Source: a bacterium UBP11_UBA4055 (GTDB lineage: Bacteria; UBA4055). From it: 64,000 bases of DNA. Location: NCBI GenBank assembly GCA_002382735.1, contig DFZN01000043.1:56874-120873 (forward strand), given 5' to 3'. Both the position numbers and the translations under genes were made by a program. Below the pieces are notes generated by a model, which did no database searches, was not told the DNA's origin, and saw only the letters and a program-made list of their open reading frames with translations. The first letter of the stretch is position 1. Every line of letters starts with the position of its first letter. Shown in pieces: positions 24,019 to 32,015 of the stretch.

Positions 24019-25680
24019 TTATTTCATTTCCTGATTCGAGGCTTTTATATAATAGAATTTCTCTGTAGCTGAAGTAACCGAAAGGTCGTAGCTCGTCTGA
24101 TCCGTTGTGTCGAGGTAAGTAAAGCCCGAATACGGATCGTCGGAGTGATAGACGAGATATGAGAGCGCGTTCGTTACGGCTGACCATGATACGGTGAGGG
24201 TGGTCCCGGAAACGGAAGTGGAAATGTTCTGCGGATCGGCGAGATGGACATAGTTCACTGCAGCGAGTGCGTCGATAAGCCCCCAGCCGTACCTCGTGCT
24301 GTCCGGATTCGACGCTCTGTCCGCGGTCATCGTTAGCGCTTCGCGCACATCCATGTTCGTCCATTCCGGATGAGCGGACAGGAGCAGGCAGGACACGCCT
24401 GCAACCAGCGGCGTCGCGAACGAGGTTCCGTTGCCGGTGCCGTATCCGTCCGTCGAATAATTCGCGTTATAGTCGCTTACGCCCCTTGCGACGACCTCCG
24501 GCTTGATCCTCTGGTCATAAGACGGGCCGTAGGATGAGTCTGACGCAATAACAGCGTTAACATCCACCGAGCCGACCGAGATTATGCTGTCGGCATCAGC
24601 CGGGGCGGAAAGATATTTCCACGCGCTCGTACCAGAATTCCCCATGGCGTTGCAGACTGTGACGCCGAGATACGCGGCGTATTTTGCGCCGAGCGTGCAT
24701 ACAGCTGTCTGACCGTCCATATCCTCATAAGTGTAATTGTCTAAAGGGTCATCAAATTCGGAATACCCCAGCGATATGGACGCTACATCGGCGCCCCGGG
24801 CTTCGCCCCACTCCAGCGCGGCGACCATCCTGTCCTCCTCAACAGTTCCCTCGTTCACATAATCCTCCGTCTTTGCGAGGAGGAAATCCGATCCGTAGGC
24901 CGGACCCACGAAAGTGCCCGGATCGTATCCCGCCGCGATCGACCAGCAGCTTGTCCCGTGGCTTTCCTGGTACGAGATGACATCATTTGCGTCATAGCTC
25001 ACATTACCGTCGTTGAAAATAAAATCCCACTCGTCAACCACGGTCAGGCTGTCAAAAGCAGGATGGGTCTTCTTGAACCCCGTATCAATTATAAGCAGCC
25101 TTACCCCCTGTCCCGTATGACCCAAAGCGTGAACGGCGGGCACATTTATCTGGTTCACCTGATCGTAAGTCAGATTATAGAAAGAATCTTTCGCTCCGCC
25201 GATGTCTGTTTCCTGCTTAATTTCGGGATATTTTCCCTTTTTCGGCAGAATATCGATGTGCCTCACGAATTCCAATTTTGATATCTCAAGAGCTTTAGCC
25301 GCGCTTATTTCGGCAGATACGAAATTGAACCACTTCGATACGGCTCTTACCTTCTCCAGTCCGAGCTTTTCGATATATGCTTCGTTGACAGGCAGGTCGG
25401 AGAACATGATCAGATCATTTTCGCGCTTGAATGATTTAGCTCTTCTCCTGAGAGTCTTTTCATCGAGCTTTACCGAGCATACAGCCTGAGCGAAACTTTT
25501 CTGGTCGAATATATTTTTATCGGTGAAATAAATTACAAATCCCCTCGTCTCTTTGGCATCGGAATTTATAAATCTTTCGGCATTTTCTGTGAATTTATTC
25601 TCCTTTGGCGGAGTGTAGAATTCCATCGCACTAAGGCTTATGGTAAGCGTGATAAGTATTAAAGATCTCAAATTTCTCAT
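24019..25680 (-). CDS. secreted subtilisin-like serine protease (S8) with Fn3 domain
   Basis: 553 residues from ATG 25680 (AGGAT upstream). Signal peptide, then a ~150-residue propeptide, then the catalytic triad: Asp in LIIDTGFKKTHPAF (D199), His in ESHGTSCW (H241) and Ser in GNGTSFATPLVAG (S420). The oxyanion Asn is in CNAMGNSGTS. The final ~85 residues form a fibronectin type III domain. Unlike several neighbours it has no type IX-style C-terminal tail and ends SNQEMK. The upstream gene ends 8 bases before it. It probably acts in the periplasm or outside the cell. Confidence 0.9.
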   Translation of the reverse strand: MRNLRSLILITLTISLSAMEFYTPPKENKFTENAERFINSDAKETRGFVIYFTDKNIFDQKSFAQAVCSVKLDEKTLRRRAKSFKRENDLIMFSDLPVNEAYIEKLGLEKVRAVSKWFNFVSAEISAAKALEISKLEFVRHIDILPKKGKYPEIKQETDIGGAKDSFYNLTYDQVNQINVPAVHALGHTGQGVRLLIIDTGFKKTHPAFDSLTVVDEWDFIFNDGNVSYDANDVISYQESHGTSCWSIAAGYDPGTFVGPAYGSDFLLAKTEDYVNEGTVEEDRMVAALEWGEARGADVASISLGYSEFDDPLDNYTYEDMDGQTAVCTLGAKYAAYLGVTVCNAMGNSGTSAWKYLSAPADADSIISVGSVDVNAVIASDSSYGPSYDQRIKPEVVARGVSDYNANYSTDGYGTGNGTSFATPLVAGVSCLLLSAHPEWTNMDVREALTMTADRASNPDSTRYGWGLIDALAAVNYVHLADPQNISTSVSGTTLTVSWSAVTNALSYLVYHSDDPYSGFTYLDTTDQTSYDLSVTSATEKFYYIKASNQEMK

Positions 25681-25688
25681 ATTCAATC

Positions 25689-26861
25689 CTATTTAAGGTA
25701 AAGCATTTTGTTGAAAGCTGCCCGCCTGCCGTCTATCTGAAGTTCATAATAATAGACACCCGAATTAATCCCCGAAGTATCAAATGTTACCGAGTGGCTT
25801 CCTATTCCGAAATTTCTGCCTCCCAGGCTCTTAACGAATTCACCTTTGGAGTTATACACCCTGATCTGAGCGTTCCCGGGCTCCCGCATAGTCCAGCTGA
25901 TCAAGGTTGATCCGTTGAAAGGATTTGGATAATTTTTGATCAGGTCGAACGACTTTTCTGACGAAATTGCTTCCTCTATGCCTGAGGAAGTATCTTTGAC
26001 GAGCAGCCTGATATACCATGCGCCGGCATAATCTTCCGAAATATCCTCAGGATGAACCCAGAGAGAATCTAGTCCGACCGGATATATCCATGTGTGATCG
26101 CTGTTCCCCGCCGGGTCCATGCACATGAAGTTCGCTGTCGTTTTAAAAACAACAGCAATACTTCCCGTCAGCGTATCCGTGAGATTTTCGATGTAAACGG
26201 CGTTACCTCCTTTGAAGCTCTTTATACCTGAATAGTAAGCGAATCCTGTATCGACGGGCACTGTCTCAAAAGGCACTATTCTCCATTCCGCTACACCGTC
26301 CCAGGCGTATCCGAATTCGATCTCTTGCAGCAAATAAGTATCAGAACCGAGATCAAAATCAAGTGCGGCGATCCATTCTTCTGTCGGACTCCCTAAAGTA
26401 TTCTGGGGATCGAAACTGTATGCGGTACCCCATTCAATAAATTCACTGGAGGGATCATCAACTTTAACAGTCAAAGTGTCTGATGCGCTCCCGAATTCAG
26501 TATTGACCTTCACAGATACTTGTGCCGAACCGTAAACGGTTTTTGATATCAGATCAAGAAAAAGCTTTCCGGTACTTTCGTTATATGTCAGATTGCCTGT
26601 TACCATCAGATTGTTTGTCGAGGCGGGAAATTCGAATTCCATTGCTGTACTGTCGGGATTTGTTGCGAAGACATCAGTAATATCAATAGTTTTTGTCTCC
26701 GAAGGCCCCATTCTGACATCGGGTATCGGGTTCGCCACCCAGACCGTTCCGGAATCCTGCTTCGCCTCATTATGTTCCAGTTCGGAAAGTTTATAAAATT
26801 CCGCCGGAAAAAGTACTGTGCTTATGGTAATTATAAAGAATATGATGCTTTTGAAGTTCAA
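25689..26861 (-). CDS. secreted protein with type IX / FlgD-like C-terminal tail
   Basis: 390 residues with signal peptide. Residues ~45-150 are a cadherin/Ig-like segment (IPDVRMGPSETKTIDITDVF). The middle (~155-295) is beta-rich with no catalytic motif. The last ~85 residues form the sorting/FlgD-like domain: NYPNPFNGSTLISW, then ending AFNKMLYLK. Such tails direct export through the type IX system in Bacteroidota relatives. It precedes the subtilase by 8 bases and may be exported or processed with it. Function unknown. Confidence 0.75.
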   Translation of the reverse strand: MNFKSIIFFIITISTVLFPAEFYKLSELEHNEAKQDSGTVWVANPIPDVRMGPSETKTIDITDVFATNPDSTAMEFEFPASTNNLMVTGNLTYNESTGKLFLDLISKTVYGSAQVSVKVNTEFGSASDTLTVKVDDPSSEFIEWGTAYSFDPQNTLGSPTEEWIAALDFDLGSDTYLLQEIEFGYAWDGVAEWRIVPFETVPVDTGFAYYSGIKSFKGGNAVYIENLTDTLTGSIAVVFKTTANFMCMDPAGNSDHTWIYPVGLDSLWVHPEDISEDYAGAWYIRLLVKDTSSGIEEAISSEKSFDLIKNYPNPFNGSTLISWTMREPGNAQIRVYNSKGEFVKSLGGRNFGIGSHSVTFDTSGINSGVYYYELQIDGRRAAFNKMLYLK

Positions 26862-26928
26862 AACGGACCCCGCAATTTTCTTACATTAACATTATACGCA
26901 AAATCTGACAAAATCACAAGATTATAAG

Positions 26929-26957
26929 TTGACAAATCTTATCAAAATAATTATCTT
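26929..26957 (+). promoter_or_regulatory. promoter of tRNA-Leu
   Basis: TTGACA (26929-26934), a 17-base spacer and TATCTT (26952-26957), 15 bases before the tRNA. A consensus -35 box with ideal spacing makes this one of the clearest promoters in the window. Confidence 0.7.
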
Positions 26958-26972
26958 GCCGTCTCGAAAATT

Positions 26973-27058
26973 GCCTTGGTGGCGGAATTGGCAGACGCAC
27001 TGGACTCAAAATCCAGCGGGGCTTAAACCCCGTACCGGTTCGACCCCGGTCCGAGGCA
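26973..27058 (+). tRNA. tRNA-Leu (anticodon CAA)
   Basis: 86 bases. The acceptor arms GCCTTGG and CCGAGGC pair over 7 bases with one G-T. The D loop has GGCAGAC, the anticodon stem CTGGA/TCCAG frames the loop CTCAAAA giving anticodon CAA (reads UUG). A long variable arm (GGGGCTTAAACCCC) is typical of class II tRNA-Leu, and the T arm holds GGTTCGACCCC. Discriminator A at 27058; CCA is not encoded. Confidence 0.95.
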
Positions 27059-27144
27059 CTAAATTAATTTTTTTCCATCTTTTATTCAATTAATCATATT
27101 TTTGCCTAATATTTTTTCTTATATTCGTTACCGTTGAGGAGTCA

Positions 27145-27834
27145 ATGGAAACATTTTACATACATACAGATATACAAAAGGGTATTTTTGCCTCGATTAC
27201 CGACCCGAACGAGACACTTCACGCCTATGCGAGTCTCAGGATAAAACCCGGCGAGTTCGTGGAAGTGATCAACGGAAAAGGTGACCGGTACAGAGCGGAA
27301 GTACTTGAATGTAATAAAAAGCAATTCGTTCTTATGCCGCTTGAAAAAGAAGAACGGGATTCTGAATATTCAAATATCAGACTTACAGTTGCTGTCTCCC
27401 TTCTGAACAAAAATTCCAAGATGAAGCTGCTGATTGAGAAACTGACTGAGCTCGGCATAAGCGGATTCATACCGTTCATTTCTGACCGGACCGCTTTCCC
27501 CAAAATGAAAACGGAATCTCTGAGACCTTCCATGGTATCGGCTTTGAAACAGTGCGGCGGAAGTGTCGATGTAAAGATCTCTGATACGATCAAATTCAAC
27601 CAGCTTACTGAACTTGGAGGTTTTGACGGAAAGTATTTTTCGGATATGACCGGAAATGAACTCAAGATCAGAAAAGAGGGGAATATTCTCGCCGCTGTCG
27701 GTCCTGAGGGGGGATTTACTTCTGACGAGAAAAAATTAATGATAAACGCGGGTTTTGTACCCGTAAAACTGAACAAACGGAGTTTGAGGGCGGAGACTGC
27801 AGCTATCGTTACCGCTTCAAAATTTTTGGACTGA
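27145..27834 (+). CDS. rsmE: 16S rRNA (uracil-1498-N3)-methyltransferase
   Basis: 229 residues. N-terminal PUA-like domain (METFYIHTDIQKGIFA ... LRIKPGEFVEVINGKGDRYRA) and a SPOUT knot: LIEKLTELGISGFIPF, SDRTAF, AAVGPEGGFTSDEKKLM and the closing LNKRSLRAETAAIVTAS. These are the RsmE family motifs. The length is normal. An intergenic GAGGAGT precedes the ATG. It is followed 11 bases later by the small redox-disulfide gene, so the three genes 27145-29081 probably form an operon. Confidence 0.95.
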   Translation: METFYIHTDIQKGIFASITDPNETLHAYASLRIKPGEFVEVINGKGDRYRAEVLECNKKQFVLMPLEKEERDSEYSNIRLTVAVSLLNKNSKMKLLIEKLTELGISGFIPFISDRTAFPKMKTESLRPSMVSALKQCGGSVDVKISDTIKFNQLTELGGFDGKYFSDMTGNELKIRKEGNILAAVGPEGGFTSDEKKLMINAGFVPVKLNKRSLRAETAAIVTASKFLD

Positions 27835-27845
27835 AGGAGGAGTGT

Positions 27846-28055
27846 ATGTGCGGCATATCGAAAAATGACCTCATTCTCAACATTTTCAAAAAATGCCCTT
27901 CCGCAAGAAGATATTTTATAAAAAAAAGTATGCGGTGCCCTGTCTGCGAGCTTAACAGGTTCGCAACAGTGGAGGAGTGCTGCAAGAATCATAAGGTCAG
28001 GGATGTTGAAAATTTTGTTAACGAACTAAATAAATTCAGTGAAGCAGCGGTGTAA
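27846..28055 (+). CDS. DUF1858 / redox-disulfide domain protein
   Basis: 69 residues: MCGISKNDLILNIFKKCPSA, then a second half with MRCPVCELNRFATVEECCKN and a short C-terminal helix. It matches the small DUF1858 proteins (hybrid-cluster-protein-associated redox disulfide domain), in which the CPxC pair can form a disulfide. GGAGGAGTGT precedes the start. It ends directly before the ATG of the squalene/phytoene synthase gene (no gap). The redox partner is unknown. Confidence 0.75.
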   Translation: MCGISKNDLILNIFKKCPSARRYFIKKSMRCPVCELNRFATVEECCKNHKVRDVENFVNELNKFSEAAV

Positions 28056-29081
28056 ATGGATAAACACTATTACGGAACAGAATTCGCAAAAAAAAGAAAT
28101 ATCTGGCTTAAAGAAGTTTCAAGGACATTCTACCCTTCTATTAAGATCCTTCCAAAAGACCTTCATTTCTATGTGGGACACTCTTACCTGATCTGCCGTC
28201 TGCTTGACACTCTCGAGGATGCTTACGACATCACGGTCGAAAAGAAGAAAGAAGCGATTCATCAGGCGGTAATCAGCATCAGAGACCATTCGTACTTTCC
28301 TAAAAAAAATAACACATTCGCAGAAATAGCAGCGACTTCAGACATTAAACCTTTCGAAAAAGTGATACTTGAAAATGCTTTCGAGGTTTTTGAGTGCATC
28401 GATACTTTTCCCGATATCGTAAGATCCGACATTAGGACATGGACGACCGAAATGGCTGAAGGGATGAAGAAATATTCCTTCGGGTCGGACAACCCCAAGG
28501 CTCAGCTATCCACTATGTACGAACTTGAAGAATATACATACTATGTGGCCGGGACTGTGGGAGAGCTTCTTTCAGGGCTTTTCACTTTGGATCATTTTAA
28601 AGTTCCCAAAGAAAGAAGCGAAGTCATGTACGCGAACGGAGTGTCGTTCGGAAAGGCTCTGCAGTATGTCAACATCATAAAGGATTCGAGGGAGGATTTT
28701 ACCGAAGGCAGATGTTTTATTCCCGCCGATCTGATAAAAAAATACGGTATAACGCTTGAGGAATTTTTTAAAACCGACAGAAAGACAGAAATAAAAGCGG
28801 TTTACAGTGAACTCATCAGCAGAGCCGAAGAACATCTAAAAGCGGCTGTCAAATACATCGAGGCTGTACCTGTCAGGTTATGGAGGATCAGGCTTTTCTG
28901 CATCTGGCCCGTCGTCCTGGCTGTTGCCACACTCAACGGCATAAAGCGCGACCTCGATATTTTTATAAATACCAGCCACACTTACAAGATCACAAGAAAA
29001 GAAGTCAAAAAACTGTTGTTCAGGGGATATTTCGCCGCATTCTCGAATTGGTATTTTAAGCGTATCCTCAAAAATAATTAA
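28056..29081 (+). CDS. squalene/phytoene synthase family protein
   Basis: 341 residues. Head-to-head prenyl diphosphate condensation. The family motifs are present: VSRTFYPSIKILP, the first Asp-rich motif RLLDTLEDAYD (D51, D55) and the second, NIIKDSREDFTEGRCFIP, with YVAGTVGELLS between them. The C-terminal WRIRLFCIWPVVLAVATL is typical of squalene synthases. No desaturase, cyclase or hopanoid gene lies nearby, so the product (squalene or C40/C30 phytoene) is open. It begins directly after the DUF1858 gene. Confidence 0.85.
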   Translation: MDKHYYGTEFAKKRNIWLKEVSRTFYPSIKILPKDLHFYVGHSYLICRLLDTLEDAYDITVEKKKEAIHQAVISIRDHSYFPKKNNTFAEIAATSDIKPFEKVILENAFEVFECIDTFPDIVRSDIRTWTTEMAEGMKKYSFGSDNPKAQLSTMYELEEYTYYVAGTVGELLSGLFTLDHFKVPKERSEVMYANGVSFGKALQYVNIIKDSREDFTEGRCFIPADLIKKYGITLEEFFKTDRKTEIKAVYSELISRAEEHLKAAVKYIEAVPVRLWRIRLFCIWPVVLAVATLNGIKRDLDIFINTSHTYKITRKEVKKLLFRGYFAAFSNWYFKRILKNN

Positions 29082-29179
29082 TTATTTGATTGTCCGTACA
29101 GTATATTTTTATTATATTGAAATTCAAGTAAAAGACAGAATCCGAGCATTGTAATTTTAAGCGTGGAGTGAGGTATTAT

Positions 29180-32005
29180 ATGAAGAAATTTTTGCTGTTT
29201 ATCCTTTCTTTAGCGATTTTTTTATCCGCGTCGGTCGTCCCTGTCGAAAGAGCGCAGAAAGTCGCGGAAAACTATTATCAGAATTATGCTCCTGTAACTG
29301 AAAAAGGCAATGCGGTTCAGAAAATCCTGACCAAAGAGTATATGGGACAGCCGACATGGTATGTAGTGCAGTTTACAAAAGGCTGGGTGATAGTATCTGC
29401 CGACGATGCAGTCCGGCCCATACTCGGTTACTCCTTTGACGGAAAGATCACGGAAGACCTCGAAAATATGCAGAACCCGTTCGTCAACAGGTTCAGTTAC
29501 TACGACAGGCAGATCGTCCACACTGTGAGAGAAAAAGGATATGTTGACGGGAAGTCGAGCGCGGAGTGGAAGGAAATCGAAAACGGTGTATTTCCGAAAG
29601 ATTCTAAAGCTATCATCGTGCCCGCCCTGATCGAGACGAAATGGGGACAGGGCTGGCCGTGGAACGAAATGTGCCCGGCAGGTACACCCGTAGGTTGCGT
29701 TGCAACAGCCATGCACCAGATAATGAGATATTGGCAAAACCCCGCACAAGGTGCCGGTTCGCACAGCTACGATGATATATGGGGATCCACAACAGGATCC
29801 CACTCAGTCAACTTTTCTTCAGCGGTTTACGACTGGGATTTAATGGCTCCTCTTACATCCGGACAGGTTACAACTCAGGCACAGATAGACGAGCTTGCTG
29901 AGCTGAGCTACCATTGCGGTGTCGCGGTTGAAATGGATTATGAGGCTTCAGGATCAGGAGCTTATATCTCCGATGTGACTTCAGCTCTCGAGACATATTT
30001 CGACTTCAGCACTGACGCTGCTTACATTTCTGTGGGTACAGTTACAAACGCAACCTCCCAGTCCACTAAAATCAGGACTGACCTCGATATCGGACACCCT
30101 ATCATTTGGGGCGGGTCTGGCTCGCAGGGAGGCCACGCGTTCATCCTCGACGGATACACAGACGACTACTATTATCACTTCAACTGGGGCTGGGAAGGGA
30201 ATTTTGACGGATGGTTCCAGCTGAATGATCTAACACCTGACAGCATGGATTTCACTTCATCACAATCATGCGTTTATAATTTATGGGGATACGGACCTTA
30301 CCCTTATCCTGCTCCAAATATTGAGAGTATAGAAATATCGGACAGGGAAAACATTATAATAAGCTGGTCTATTCCTTCATATCATAACGAAATTCTCTAT
30401 TTTGAAATTTTCAGAAATAACGAAGCAATAGTTCAGCTTCCCGACTCTGTCTTTTCATATACCGATTATGCTCTTCCGGCAGGAACATACAATTACACAG
30501 TGGATGCAGCATATCAGTATTTTCCGTCGACTGCATACTGCCCGTCTGTAGAGATCGAAGACGATCTGAACTATCCAACGCCACGATATTTCGAAACTTA
30601 CCTTGAAACTTATAACAGGCATCATATTGATCTCTCGTGGTCCGCCCCGTCTGCAGCAACCCCGGATTCATACAGGATATTCCGAAATGATACTCTCGCT
30701 GATGAAGTTCTCTTTACCGGAGAGGAAGAAACTTACAGAGATTCGCTTTTCTCTGACGGCTGGAATGAGTATTACATAAAAGCAGTTTATCCTACCGGCG
30801 TATCTATTCCTTCAGTTAAATCAAATGAGTTCATGGACGCAAATCCCAAGCCTTGGTTCTTGAATGCGTTCCTGCCCGGTGCAAGTACAGTTGAACTTTC
30901 ATGGTTCGAACCTTATACGACTCCTTCACAATGGTTTAATTATGTCGACAAAGAACCTGATTCATGGTGGGACCATATGCCCAGCGGTCTGGGATTTGAT
31001 TATTCAGCATATCAGAACAGGACCCTTTTCAATAAAGACGAGATTTATGAATATCCTGTTATAATTGACAGTATCGCTGCGGCTTTCTATGAAGATACTG
31101 AAGATCCTTGGGTGAGTGACAAATTCACTTTCTCTATCTATTCAGGTGGTTCTACGGTTATGGGACCGACTGCAGAGATCACGGCAGTAAGCGGTAAATA
31201 TGTTAAATATCCTCTTCCGGACCTGCTGGACCTAACAGCCCCATGGTATGTTATTGTCGATCCGAAAGATAATACAAAAGGTCATCCCGGCATTTTGTCA
31301 TCTTATACAGACCAGACACACTCTGAAACATATCTCGACCTGAGCAATGATGGAACACCCGACGGATGGCATAACATTTCAGCAGACAGTCTTTATCATG
31401 AATGGTGGATTTCATGTCATGTGACTTCAGGTTTGCCGTCAAATGAGAAGAATAGCAGGTGGATCTCCTTTTCTCCTGTAATTTCTGTAAACGGCAGGAA
31501 AACACCAGAAATTGAACTGAAAGATCTGAAAATAATTCCTGCAGGTTTCCTCGGTTACAAGATATACCGCGACAACGCTGAGATTGCGACAACTGATTCG
31601 ACATCATACACCGATATACTGTCCAAAGAACTGACAACTGCTGATTATCATGTTACAGCATTTTACGAGGATCCTACCGGAGAGTCAGCTCCATCGAATG
31701 TAGTGACTGTCACGATCACTTCTATTGAAGACAATGTTCCTTACGAAACCGCACTTTCGCAGAATTATCCGAACCCTTTCAATCCTGAGACGAATATAAA
31801 ATTCACTATCGCATCCGATACAAAAGTCAGTTTGAAGATATTCAATACTTCAGGACAGCTCGTTGCGGTACCGGTGGACAGATTCATGAAGAGAGGAAGT
31901 TACAACATAAATATGAACGCTTCGAAATTGAGCGGCGGGGTTTATATCTACAAGCTCGAAGCGGACGGGAAAGAGTTCAGTAAGAAAATGACGGTTGTGA
32001 AGTAG
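29180..32005 (+). CDS. secreted C10 (streptopain-like) cysteine protease with Fn3 and type IX tail
   Basis: 941 residues from ATG 29180 (GAGG 6 bases upstream; a GTG at 29168 overlaps that site). Signal peptide, then a SpeB-type propeptide to ~140. The catalytic Cys is in TPVGCVATAMHQIM (C173) and His in GGHAFILDGYTDDYYYHFNW (H319), with the WGWEG loop after it. Fn3-like domains and a jelly-roll-like segment (~600-720) follow. The last ~90 residues are the type IX/FlgD-like tail NYPNPFNPETNIKF ... KKMTVVK. A close relative in domain order, lacking the protease, follows after 10 bases. Confidence 0.9.
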   Translation: MKKFLLFILSLAIFLSASVVPVERAQKVAENYYQNYAPVTEKGNAVQKILTKEYMGQPTWYVVQFTKGWVIVSADDAVRPILGYSFDGKITEDLENMQNPFVNRFSYYDRQIVHTVREKGYVDGKSSAEWKEIENGVFPKDSKAIIVPALIETKWGQGWPWNEMCPAGTPVGCVATAMHQIMRYWQNPAQGAGSHSYDDIWGSTTGSHSVNFSSAVYDWDLMAPLTSGQVTTQAQIDELAELSYHCGVAVEMDYEASGSGAYISDVTSALETYFDFSTDAAYISVGTVTNATSQSTKIRTDLDIGHPIIWGGSGSQGGHAFILDGYTDDYYYHFNWGWEGNFDGWFQLNDLTPDSMDFTSSQSCVYNLWGYGPYPYPAPNIESIEISDRENIIISWSIPSYHNEILYFEIFRNNEAIVQLPDSVFSYTDYALPAGTYNYTVDAAYQYFPSTAYCPSVEIEDDLNYPTPRYFETYLETYNRHHIDLSWSAPSAATPDSYRIFRNDTLADEVLFTGEEETYRDSLFSDGWNEYYIKAVYPTGVSIPSVKSNEFMDANPKPWFLNAFLPGASTVELSWFEPYTTPSQWFNYVDKEPDSWWDHMPSGLGFDYSAYQNRTLFNKDEIYEYPVIIDSIAAAFYEDTEDPWVSDKFTFSIYSGGSTVMGPTAEITAVSGKYVKYPLPDLLDLTAPWYVIVDPKDNTKGHPGILSSYTDQTHSETYLDLSNDGTPDGWHNISADSLYHEWWISCHVTSGLPSNEKNSRWISFSPVISVNGRKTPEIELKDLKIIPAGFLGYKIYRDNAEIATTDSTSYTDILSKELTTADYHVTAFYEDPTGESAPSNVVTVTITSIEDNVPYETALSQNYPNPFNPETNIKFTIASDTKVSLKIFNTSGQLVAVPVDRFMKRGSYNINMNASKLSGGVYIYKLEADGKEFSKKMTVVK

Positions 32006-32015
32006 GGGGAATGTT

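Noticed and set aside
23585..24034. Open frames on the plus strand over the Gfo/Idh gene and an N-terminal extension of that gene into the subtilase gene
   Set aside because: The extension would overlap the subtilase coding region by over 300 bases and lacks a ribosome site; ATG 24010 starts the Rossmann fold properly.
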